Part shown: positions 46,798 to 54,537 of the stretch, one piece after another
Position numbering within the stretch: position 1 is the first letter of the stretch
How the letters are laid out: every line of letters starts with the position of its first letter
DNA from: Candidatus Heimdallarchaeota archaeon
Lineage (GTDB): Archaea; Asgardarchaeota; Heimdallarchaeia; JABLTI01
Assembly (NCBI GenBank): GCA_019056785.1
Contig: DXJV01000085.1
Coordinates: 16,476 to 80,475, forward strand
Reading direction: 5' to 3'
Length of the DNA: 64,000 nucleotides
The notes under the pieces: model-generated
The model's input: only the letters and a program-made list of their open reading frames with translations
The model's database searches: none
What the model was told of the DNA's origin: nothing
Made by a program: the position numbers and the translations under genes

Positions 46798-46842
46798 ATG
46801 GAAAAAATCACGGAAAAATACTTGAATAGTGAGTTATTGTGA
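46798..46842 (+). other. Short SD-led ORF overlapping the next start
   Basis: AAGGAG near 46780 precedes ATG 46798, opening a 14-codon ORF (MEKITEKYLNSELL) whose TGA overlaps the GTG start of the next gene (GTGA). It could be a leader peptide for coupled translation, or a sign of a frameshift. The rest of the gap 46526-46838 between the divergent genes holds no further gene and should contain both promoters. Confidence 0.35.
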
Positions 46843-47804
46843 CCTCTGAAATCTATGAGCATAGTTCAATTGTTGCTGCGCATTTAGCTGTGGACATTTG
46901 TAATGTTGAGAATTTAAATACCTTGTACGAAAAACCAGTTGATTTGGCAATCATCGCCCATAAAAAACGCTATGTAAAGCAAAAGCTCTTCGGAAAGATG
47001 CTCGATCATTTGGTAGCAAATAATTACCTCGAAAAGCAAGGCGAAATCTATTCGCTCATGGAGAAATGGCGCCGGTCCCTCCCTCCCTTGAGTGTCTCGC
47101 AAGGTATTTTGCATGAGCAAGGAATTTACCAGATTTATCCATTTATGCAAACACTCGCAAAAAATTTTGTTGATATTATTAAAAATGATGTTTCAAAGCT
47201 TGAATTGCAGAAATTAATTTATTACATTGATAGTATTGATAGTTCCAAAGGACTCCATAAAATTCGTTCTGAAATCATTTCCGCAACAAATATCAACAGT
47301 TCTGTCCAGAGCATTTTGGACATTAGTTTTGGAATGGGACATAGCGCTATTCAATTAGCCAACACTTTCCCAAAAAGGAATATTTATTCTTTACAGCTTA
47401 ATCCATTATTTAGTGAAGCTTTTGAATATACCATTCAGAAAACGCAAAAGACGAACTTGTCTTATTCCACAAAATATCCTTCTGAACTTCTACAAAAATT
47501 AAGAGCAGAAAAAGTCGATGCAATTTTTCTGTTTAATCCCCTCGGCTTCGAAAGTCCTGAGCTTGAAAAAATTCTTACTATTGCAAATCAGGTGTCTCAT
47601 GATGGAACAAAATTACTTTTGCATGTGCCGCTTACAAAGAAGCCGAAAGAAACGTTAATTGCCGAATGGCTGGCTGAGTGCATTGAAGTGATTGATACCT
47701 ACCATAATTTTGATTATTACAATGTTGCTTTAAGCAACAATAAATTTTCAGTTACAAAATCAACTTCACATTACTTCTTGGCGGACTTTGATTCGAGCCT
47801 TTAA
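46839..47804 (+). CDS. Winged-helix/SAM methyltransferase-like protein, degenerate
   Basis: A 321-residue protein. The N-terminal 80 residues look like a winged helix (LFGKMLDHLVANNYLEKQGEIYSL), as in plant-type O-methyltransferases. The C-terminal part has a methyltransferase fold but a weak motif I (ILDISFGMGHSAIQL instead of DxGxGxG) and an unusual LQLNPLFSEAFEY acidic-loop region. SAM binding is therefore doubtful. The start is GTG; a short upstream ORF overlaps it. Confidence 0.7.
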   Translation: MTSEIYEHSSIVAAHLAVDICNVENLNTLYEKPVDLAIIAHKKRYVKQKLFGKMLDHLVANNYLEKQGEIYSLMEKWRRSLPPLSVSQGILHEQGIYQIYPFMQTLAKNFVDIIKNDVSKLELQKLIYYIDSIDSSKGLHKIRSEIISATNINSSVQSILDISFGMGHSAIQLANTFPKRNIYSLQLNPLFSEAFEYTIQKTQKTNLSYSTKYPSELLQKLRAEKVDAIFLFNPLGFESPELEKILTIANQVSHDGTKLLLHVPLTKKPKETLIAEWLAECIEVIDTYHNFDYYNVALSNNKFSVTKSTSHYFLADFDSSL

Positions 47805-47867
47805 TTTCTTTTTTTTGCACACATTTAAGAAGGTTTGAAAAATGACCTGAGTTATTAACAGAAAGCA

Positions 47868-50513
47868 TTGGATAGGTTACAGATGTCGAGTAGAGCGTTT
47901 CAATATTACGTGTTTCTTATGGATTACAAACCAGAAACATTACAGATGAAAATGCTGCTACTCCCTGCGAAAGCAAAAGTTTTGCGTATCAAGCCACTAG
48001 AACGGGCAACATTACAATTTATCCTAGAAAAAGGCCGGCTCCGTCCCTATAAATACATTGTCTCTGGAAAATATGGGACAGAATATAAAAAACCTGAACT
48101 TATTACCTATGTCTTTCAAAAAGCCAAAGGTATCATTATTCCTGCAGACGAAAAAATCGATAAATATGATTTATTTGAGGAATATTTCAAAACCTTTCAT
48201 ATCAGTTTGCCTACTTTTCGCCGTATCTGTCGTTTTTGTATGATAGATCATCAAAGAGTGACCTTTCTTACTGAGAAAAATGAATTGACAGTTTTCGGGA
48301 GAAAAGCTTGCCAACAATGCGCTCAAGAAGAGTTGGATAAGGAACTTTCATCAAGAGAAATCCATTTGACTGCCAGTGGGAAACGGCATTTCTATCGGAT
48401 TTTAAAACAAGTTAAAAATGTTGACCGCGTATTGGATGCATTTGACACTAACTTTCGACCGACAAAACACCCCGAGCTAACTCTCTTTGATGTCATTGGA
48501 AATGTCGATGATTTAAGTGAATCTGTAGCCATCGACAATCTCTCATTGCCTGAAAACCTTAAACGTATCTTAAAACGAAATCGTTATACCAAGCTACTAC
48601 CTATTCAAGTTAAGGCTATTAAAGCTGGCTTGTTGAAGAAACAATATTTCTTGGTTGTTGCGGGCACAAGTAGTGGAAAAACATTAATCGGTGAGATTGC
48701 AGGCCTTCATAGTGTTCTCCAAAAAAAGCGCATGGTCTATTTGAGCCCTCTAGTTGCTCTTACAAACCAGAAATACGAGGACTTTAAAAGAAGATATCAA
48801 CGAGAAGGCTTTCGTGTGGCAATTAGAGTGGGAATGAGTCATATTGATGTAGGCGACGAAGCTGAATATATTATTGATACTGATTACAGAGCTGCAAATA
48901 TAATCACTGCGACTTACGAAGCTTTTGATTTATTGCTTCGAAATGGTAAGAAAGATGTTCTTAGAGATGTAGGTACCGTTATTATTGATGAAATTCAATT
49001 ACTAAATGACCCGGAAAGGGGGCCAGAGCTTGATGGTTTGATTGCTCGACTGAAAATCCTCTTCCCCCAAGCCCAATTAATCGGTCTTTCAGCAACAATT
49101 GGAAATCCTGAAAAGTTAGCAGAGGATCTCGGGTTTGAATTATTATTGCATCAAGAACGGCCCATTCCTCTAGAGCGTCATGTAATTATTGCTCGCGACC
49201 AAGATGAAAAAGAGCTTTTCTTACGTGATTTGGTTCGTGCAGAATATAATTACAAATCTTCCTATGGGTATTTTGGGCAATCAATCATTTTCACTAATTC
49301 ACGTCGCCATTGCTATGAATTAGCATTGAAATTAAATAAAAGCGGGTTAAAAAGTGCTGTTTATCATTCTGGTCTAACTTATCGAGAACGAAAACGAGCA
49401 GAAGAGGGCTTTGCAAACGGAAAATATGCTGCAATTATCACAACTGCTGCTTTAGGTGCTGGAGTTGATTTTCCGGCTAGTCAGGTTATTTTCGAGTCAC
49501 TTGCAATGGGTATAAATTGGTTGTCAGTGGCAGAATTCCATCAAATGTTTGGTCGGGCAGGGCGACTTGGTTATCATGATCGTGGAAAAATTGTGCTGGT
49601 TGTGGAGCCAAATAGACGATATCACAGTTCCATGGACAAAACAGAAGATTCAATTGCTTTTGAGCTTCTCACAGAAGAAATCGCCCCGGTCGAACCTGAA
49701 ATGGAAGGCGAACGGCAATTAGAACAATTATTAGCAGGCATAGTTACCATGAAAAACGCTGACTTGCGAGAACTGGTGCGCTACTATTCTAACTTACTTG
49801 GGCCTTCAGAGACGTTAAAAACAACATTACAAATGCTCAAAGAACTCGAGATGATAAAAATTTATCAAGTGGGTCCTCGGGCAACAAAATTGGGTTTTGC
49901 TACTTCACGAACCTTTCTTTCACCAACAGAAGCTTGTTCTATTCAAAAGAAATTACAGCTTTTAAGTCCATTGGAGATTGCTGTTGCTTTTGAACCTTTT
50001 ACAGCTGTGTTCTTGAATAGTAAAATTCAAGCAGAAATCGAAAAGACGTTGAAAAGTGGTTATATTGGTTCCAACCTTTTTTCTGGTTCGGTTCTCGAAT
50101 ATATGCAGTCTGCATTAGAAAAACGGGCAAACTTACCAAATTTAGTTGTTCAAACTTTTGCTAAATGGTCAAAAGACATTTTTAATTGTAAATGTTTAGA
50201 AAATCCTTGGTGTGGTTGTGGAGAAAAAGAGCTCTCTCGCAAAATAGTCGAATTACGGTTGCAAAATAAAAACTTGCGCAAAATCGCCACAGAATTGTCA
50301 ACAAATTATAACCTTTATGCCTATCCTGGGGATATTTACCGTTGGTTTGATACGCTTATCCATCATCTTCGCGCTGTGGCAAAACTCGCTCTGGTGTTTG
50401 ATGAGCGAAAAACAATGAAATTAGCGTTGAATACTATCAAGATGATCGAAAAACCATGGATAATTGCAAAATACCGGAAAAAACTGACAAAAAAACAATC
50501 AAAAAACAATTAG
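47868..50513 (+). CDS. Ski2-like SF2 helicase with zinc fingers (ASH-Ski2-like)
   Basis: An 881-residue ATP-dependent helicase. A Cys-rich N-terminal zinc finger (CRFCMIDH with CQQC) is followed by the RecA core: motif I VAGTSSGKTLIGEI, motif II DEIQ, motif III GLSATIGNPEKL, and motif VI QMFGRAGRLGYHDRG. A C-terminal part has a second Cys cluster (CKCLENPWCGCG) and a helical end. This matches archaeal Ski2-type helicases such as ASH-Ski2, which work on RNA with ribosome-associated RNase J; a DNA role as in Hel308 is also possible. An internal ATG at 47883 may be the real start. Confidence 0.87.
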   Translation: MDRLQMSSRAFQYYVFLMDYKPETLQMKMLLLPAKAKVLRIKPLERATLQFILEKGRLRPYKYIVSGKYGTEYKKPELITYVFQKAKGIIIPADEKIDKYDLFEEYFKTFHISLPTFRRICRFCMIDHQRVTFLTEKNELTVFGRKACQQCAQEELDKELSSREIHLTASGKRHFYRILKQVKNVDRVLDAFDTNFRPTKHPELTLFDVIGNVDDLSESVAIDNLSLPENLKRILKRNRYTKLLPIQVKAIKAGLLKKQYFLVVAGTSSGKTLIGEIAGLHSVLQKKRMVYLSPLVALTNQKYEDFKRRYQREGFRVAIRVGMSHIDVGDEAEYIIDTDYRAANIITATYEAFDLLLRNGKKDVLRDVGTVIIDEIQLLNDPERGPELDGLIARLKILFPQAQLIGLSATIGNPEKLAEDLGFELLLHQERPIPLERHVIIARDQDEKELFLRDLVRAEYNYKSSYGYFGQSIIFTNSRRHCYELALKLNKSGLKSAVYHSGLTYRERKRAEEGFANGKYAAIITTAALGAGVDFPASQVIFESLAMGINWLSVAEFHQMFGRAGRLGYHDRGKIVLVVEPNRRYHSSMDKTEDSIAFELLTEEIAPVEPEMEGERQLEQLLAGIVTMKNADLRELVRYYSNLLGPSETLKTTLQMLKELEMIKIYQVGPRATKLGFATSRTFLSPTEACSIQKKLQLLSPLEIAVAFEPFTAVFLNSKIQAEIEKTLKSGYIGSNLFSGSVLEYMQSALEKRANLPNLVVQTFAKWSKDIFNCKCLENPWCGCGEKELSRKIVELRLQNKNLRKIATELSTNYNLYAYPGDIYRWFDTLIHHLRAVAKLALVFDERKTMKLALNTIKMIEKPWIIAKYRKKLTKKQSKNN

Positions 50514-50573
50514 AAAAGTATTTATTTTTTCAAGATAAAATAGATAAAATCAGTTTCCTGAGGAACATTTGAC

Positions 50574-51008
50574 GTGGCAATTATTGAAGCAGGAGTAGTG
50601 TTTAGTGGAATCCCTATTGTAAAGGTTCGATACGATAAAGAATTTTCAAAACATGACAAATTGCTCACGCCAGGACTGCTAGAGGCAATTCAAACGTTTG
50701 CTTTTGAGATTTTCGAGGATGAGACTGAGTCCTTTAAAATGACACGCTTCACTATTTATCTGCACAAAGCAATTTTGAAAAATAGTCAAGCGGTAACGAT
50801 TTATGCTATTTGTGATAGTAATAATCACTCCACAACCATTCGTGAGAAAATCAGGGACATTGCCAGGAAATTTGTAAAACAATTTCCAGATGTGAATGTG
50901 GGTTTTTTAGATGCATACCGCAATTTCGAACAGGTCATTACTAGCACTTTTGGTGATCTCATTTTCCACCCCGAGGACCGGTTACGAAGCATTTTCTCGA
51001 CTGAATGA
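50574..51008 (+). CDS. Longin-like small protein
   Basis: A 144-residue protein. Its strand-helix pattern matches a longin/roadblock-like fold: AIIEAGVVFSGIPIVKVRYD, a central helix LLEAIQTFAFEIFED, strand AVTIYAICDS and a final helix IREKIRDIARKFVKQFP. These domains in Asgard archaea and eukaryotes act in small-GTPase regulation and membrane traffic. No membrane span is present. The GTG start has GAGGA upstream. It lies between a Ski2-type helicase and an eRF3-like GTPase. Confidence 0.6.
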   Translation: MAIIEAGVVFSGIPIVKVRYDKEFSKHDKLLTPGLLEAIQTFAFEIFEDETESFKMTRFTIYLHKAILKNSQAVTIYAICDSNNHSTTIREKIRDIARKFVKQFPDVNVGFLDAYRNFEQVITSTFGDLIFHPEDRLRSIFSTE

Positions 51009-51102
51009 ACTGAGCTGTAAAAGAGCAAAGTGATTGCTTTTTTCAATTGTTATTTAGAAAAAGAATCGAAAAACAATTAAAGTAGAAACAAAACCATCTC
51101 GA

Positions 51103-51477
51103 ATGGTGAGTAAAATGGATAAAGAAACAACACTCCCCCCAGCATTAAAAATGCGCCTTGCATCTATGAATGATCTTGTACGAATGGCATTCTTTAGTGC
51201 CGCAAGAAATGTGGGGTTAAATTTTCTATTGTATCAAGATGAGAAAAGTGAAAAATGGTTCATTGGATTTCTTACTGGGGTGGTAGGCTATTACTCTTTG
51301 AGAGGATTGCCAATGCACTTTTTTGTCGAGCTTGATGAAAAGCCCAAGAAGGTCCATTTTATAAAATATAATTCACTCGAGGTTGAGAAATGGGAATTCT
51401 GCGACTCGACACCCACAACAACAAAATGGAATTATTTGCCGGTAATAGAGCTGGCAGAAAAACCTTCTTTCTTATAG
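51103..51477 (+). CDS. Small hypothetical protein
   Basis: A 124-residue protein that I do not recognise. It has a hydrophobic core segment (WFIGFLTGVVGYYSLRG) too polar for a sure membrane span, and a beta-rich end (VHFIKYNSLEVEKWEF). It is co-directional with the longin-like gene (gap 94) and the GTPase gene (gap 78), so the three could be co-transcribed. Confidence 0.55.
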   Translation: MVSKMDKETTLPPALKMRLASMNDLVRMAFFSAARNVGLNFLLYQDEKSEKWFIGFLTGVVGYYSLRGLPMHFFVELDEKPKKVHFIKYNSLEVEKWEFCDSTPTTTKWNYLPVIELAEKPSFL

Positions 51478-51555
51478 GAAGATTTTAAGAAGAAAAAGTT
51501 CAAGTGCCACAAGAAAAAAGATCTTAAAAGAGAAGCTTTAAGGAAAAGTGTAACA

Positions 51556-52884
51556 ATGACAGATTATCAACCTTTGACCAGCATTGCGGTAATTGGTCAT
51601 GTCGATCACGGTAAGTCAACGCTTATGGGTCGATTTTTATATGAAATTGGCGCTGTCGATCCTCGAGTGATGAAAAAAAATGAAGCTGATGCTGAAGGAC
51701 TTGGGATGTCTTCCTGGAAATGGGCTTATGTTTTAGATGCCTTTCCGGAGGAGAAAGAAAAAGGGAAAACGATGGACATCGCTTTTAGGCGTTTTGCGAT
51801 TAATGGTCGTTCATTCGTGCTTATCGATAATCCTGGTCACCGTGATTTCACTAAAAATACCATTGCAGGTCTAAGCACGGCTGATGCGTGTATCTTGGTA
51901 ATTAGTGCTGGTCGAGGAGAAATTGAGGCAGGATTAGAACCTGGAGATGAAATAACACCTTCAGGCCAAACACTTGAGCATACACTCATCGCCTCTGTTT
52001 TGGGAATCAAAGATGTTATTGTTGCTGTAAACAAAATGGACAGTGCCAATTATTCTGAAAAACGATTTAATACCTGTAAACAAATCCTCATTGACTTTTT
52101 GAAAAAGATTCAAAGCCCTTGGATTAAAAATCTGGATGCCATCCCCTTTATTCCAATTAGTGGCTTGATGGGAGATAATTTAGTTACTAAAAGCGAAAAA
52201 ATGCCTTGGTATTCCGGTCCCACCTTAAAAGAAGCAATTGCAAAAATATCCATTCCTGAAGATTTATCAGATAAGTCATTGCGGTTAGTAGTTTATGATG
52301 CTTATCAAGAACCCGGCATGGGTCTTGTTGGTTATGGACGAATTATTAGTGGAAAAATAAAAACTAATGATCGTGTTATTGTCTCACCAGGGTTAAATAA
52401 AGCAACAGTAAAAACTCTCTGGGATGATGAGAAGGAGATTACAGAGGCGAGATGTGGCATTGATGTAAACTTTCTTCTTAAAGGTTCTGCCGAGGAAGAC
52501 ATTCGTCGTGGTGCTGTTGTAGGGCATATATCAGATCCCCCACCATTTAAACCTCGTGTGCAAGTGCGATTACTTTATCTCGGTTTGCATCCTCTCGTTC
52601 TAGGGAATCTGACAATCCTGCATGCCGGCTCGGACCATGTGGAAGCTGAAGTAGAAGCAATCTTGAAAATTTACCGGCAAAATCCCAAATACAAAAATAC
52701 ACCTCGAGAAATTAATGGCAAAAAAATTATGATCTTCACAGACGAAGTTGCCAGTGTGATTTTACAAACGAAGTCTCCAATTGTGATTGAAAAACAAGCT
52801 GATGTTCCAAAACTGGGCCGAGTTATTCTCAGGAAAAAAGGGCGAGTTATTGCCGCTGCTATTGTAGAAGAAATTCTCGAGTAA
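51556..52884 (+). CDS. EF-1alpha-superfamily GTPase, eRF3/Hbs1-like
   Basis: A 442-residue translational GTPase. G1 is GHVDHGKST, G3 is DNPGHRD (DAPGH is usual) and G4 is NKMD. The switch region reads EKEKGKTMDIAF, closer to the GKT-V/M form of eRF3 than to the ERGITID of aEF1alpha. Domain II has LRLVVYDAYQEPGMGLVGYG and domain III ends PKLGRVILRKKGRVIAAA. Other eRF3-like points are GEIEAGL with PSGQTLEH and MPWYSGP. Archaea usually lack eRF3 and use aEF1alpha for aRF1 and Pelota; this may be a dedicated release or rescue factor, or a divergent EF1A paralog. The canonical aEF1alpha is not in the window. Confidence 0.78.
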   Translation: MTDYQPLTSIAVIGHVDHGKSTLMGRFLYEIGAVDPRVMKKNEADAEGLGMSSWKWAYVLDAFPEEKEKGKTMDIAFRRFAINGRSFVLIDNPGHRDFTKNTIAGLSTADACILVISAGRGEIEAGLEPGDEITPSGQTLEHTLIASVLGIKDVIVAVNKMDSANYSEKRFNTCKQILIDFLKKIQSPWIKNLDAIPFIPISGLMGDNLVTKSEKMPWYSGPTLKEAIAKISIPEDLSDKSLRLVVYDAYQEPGMGLVGYGRIISGKIKTNDRVIVSPGLNKATVKTLWDDEKEITEARCGIDVNFLLKGSAEEDIRRGAVVGHISDPPPFKPRVQVRLLYLGLHPLVLGNLTILHAGSDHVEAEVEAILKIYRQNPKYKNTPREINGKKIMIFTDEVASVILQTKSPIVIEKQADVPKLGRVILRKKGRVIAAAIVEEILE

Positions 52885-52943
52885 AACCGCTTGTGTCTTC
52901 TCTGGATGATTCAGCCCTCAGCTGGCTTTTTCCATTTTTCTTT

Positions 52944-53792
52944 TTAGAGAAAGGCCTTTCTTGCGACAACTAAAAGCTCTGAGCCAGTGTCAAGAAGGCC
53001 GGGATTTGTACTTAGGCGTTCTTCCAATGTTAATAAGGTCTTTAAAATATCTTTATTTTCAAATAAATTGACTAGTTCTTCACTCATATAAGGGAAAAGA
53101 CAATTTAATGCTCGAATTTCCAAGAGTTCGCAACCACATTTCTCGAGTAATTTCATAATTTCATCAGAAGAAAAGGCATAATAGGATGGTTCTGCCGGAA
53201 AATCCTCAAAAGGTTTATAGCTGGTGTCGAGAAATTCCCAAAGGCCCGCTTTTAAGGGGTCCAGGAGCTTTTCAAGATCGGCTTTAAGGATAGTCGAACG
53301 GATATAATTTATTTTATTTTTTACTGAGAGTATTATTGGTGCACCAGGTTTACAGACACGGGCTAATTCGGCCAGCATGTTCTTTCTCTCGTCACAAGTA
53401 TAGGAAAGTGTGCCATAAAGACTAATTATCAAGTCAAACGTTTCATTATCAAACTGTCGCAAGTCTGTAAATGATTCTAAAACTGCAAACTGCTCGAAAA
53501 AGTTTGAGAGATTCTCCTTCTCTAATCGTTTACGTGTAATTTGTAGCTGTTCGACAGAAATATCGGCAATAATTATTCGGCGCTTTTTCTCTGCGATAAT
53601 TTTTGAAAAAATCCCCGGATCAATGCCGACATCTAATATAAGACTGTCTTCAGGAGGAAGATAATTTAAAATGACTTTTTTTAAGATTTCAAATTCAAAT
53701 CGCCCTCGCATCGTTTGCAAATGTTGTAAATACCAACTTTGATCAACACGTTTTTCCAAGAAATTTAGTAAGAATTTTTCCTTAAAAGTCAA
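52944..53792 (-). CDS. Class I SAM-dependent methyltransferase
   Basis: A 282-residue methyltransferase. Motif I reads LILDVGIDPGIFSKII, with Ile-Asp in place of the usual Gly-x-Gly core, the acidic-loop region is IIIADISVEQLQIT, and LARVCKPGAPIILSVKN ends the core. The C-terminal 100 residues (CGCELLEIRALNCLF) are extra helices. The altered motif I may weaken SAM binding. Substrate unknown. It converges on the GTPase gene. Confidence 0.78.
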   Translation of the reverse strand: MTFKEKFLLNFLEKRVDQSWYLQHLQTMRGRFEFEILKKVILNYLPPEDSLILDVGIDPGIFSKIIAEKKRRIIIADISVEQLQITRKRLEKENLSNFFEQFAVLESFTDLRQFDNETFDLIISLYGTLSYTCDERKNMLAELARVCKPGAPIILSVKNKINYIRSTILKADLEKLLDPLKAGLWEFLDTSYKPFEDFPAEPSYYAFSSDEIMKLLEKCGCELLEIRALNCLFPYMSEELVNLFENKDILKTLLTLEERLSTNPGLLDTGSELLVVARKAFL

Positions 53793-53867
53793 GTTTCATT
53801 CCTCCAACAACAAGCTTATTATACATTATATCTATACACTTAAAATTAATTTGCCTTGTTTGTTGAT

Positions 53868-53872
53868 AGAGG
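53868..53872 (+). promoter_or_regulatory. Shine-Dalgarno GAGGT supporting a TTG start
   Basis: GAGGT lies 8 bases before TTG 53881 and fits that start for the dCMP deaminase better than the TTG at 53851 used in the ORF track. Confidence 0.55.
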
Positions 53873-53880
53873 TTGAAAAA

Positions 53881-54432
53881 TTGTCCCAAAAAGAGCCAAA
53901 AAAACGCATTACTTCGAAACCCCAGCATAGTATACGTCCAACTGTGGATGAATATTTCACCGCAATGGCTGAATTAGTCTCAACACGTTCAACATGTTTG
54001 CGAAGGCAATTTGGCACTGTAATCGTACAAGATAATCATGTTATTTCCACGGGATATAATGGCGCACCTCGAGGGATGCCTCATTGTATCGATATCGGTT
54101 GCTTACGGGACGAATTACATATCCCAAGTGGAACTAAACATGAGATTTGCCGGGGGGTTCACTCGGAACAAAATGCTATCATTCAATGTGCAATCCATGG
54201 TGAGTCAACTGCAGGAGCAACGCTCTATGTCACAGGCTATCCTTGTAAGATTTGTGCAAAGATGATCATTAATGCAATGATTAAACGAGTGGTAGTTTCC
54301 GGCTCGTATTCAGACACCGAGGGAATTGATTTACTACGGGAAGCAGGAGTAGAAGTCACCATACTAGAACAGAAGGCAAAAGATGTTCTTCTAAAAGTTA
54401 TAAAAATGAAGGAGTCACGGCAAAGAAAGTAG
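53881..54432 (+). CDS. Deoxycytidylate (dCMP) deaminase
   Basis: About 183 residues of zinc-dependent cytidine-deaminase fold. HSEQNAII carries the zinc His and catalytic Glu, and YVTGYPCKICAKMIINA supplies the PCxxC cysteines. GTVIVQDNHVISTGYNGAPRGMPHC is typical of dCMP deaminases. It makes dUMP from dCMP for thymidylate synthesis, matching the dUTPase at 37.4 kb. The TTG start at 53881 is chosen by the GAGGT site; a tRNA-editing deaminase is less likely. Confidence 0.9.
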   Translation: MSQKEPKKRITSKPQHSIRPTVDEYFTAMAELVSTRSTCLRRQFGTVIVQDNHVISTGYNGAPRGMPHCIDIGCLRDELHIPSGTKHEICRGVHSEQNAIIQCAIHGESTAGATLYVTGYPCKICAKMIINAMIKRVVVSGSYSDTEGIDLLREAGVEVTILEQKAKDVLLKVIKMKESRQRK

Positions 54433-54537
54433 TCCACGAAATTATTCGAGTAAAAATCAACCCTTGTTCAGTAGGGTTTTTCAAAAAAAGGTAAGTTAGA
54501 TTGTTTGTTTTGAAATTGAAAATGTCTTTAATTGTAA

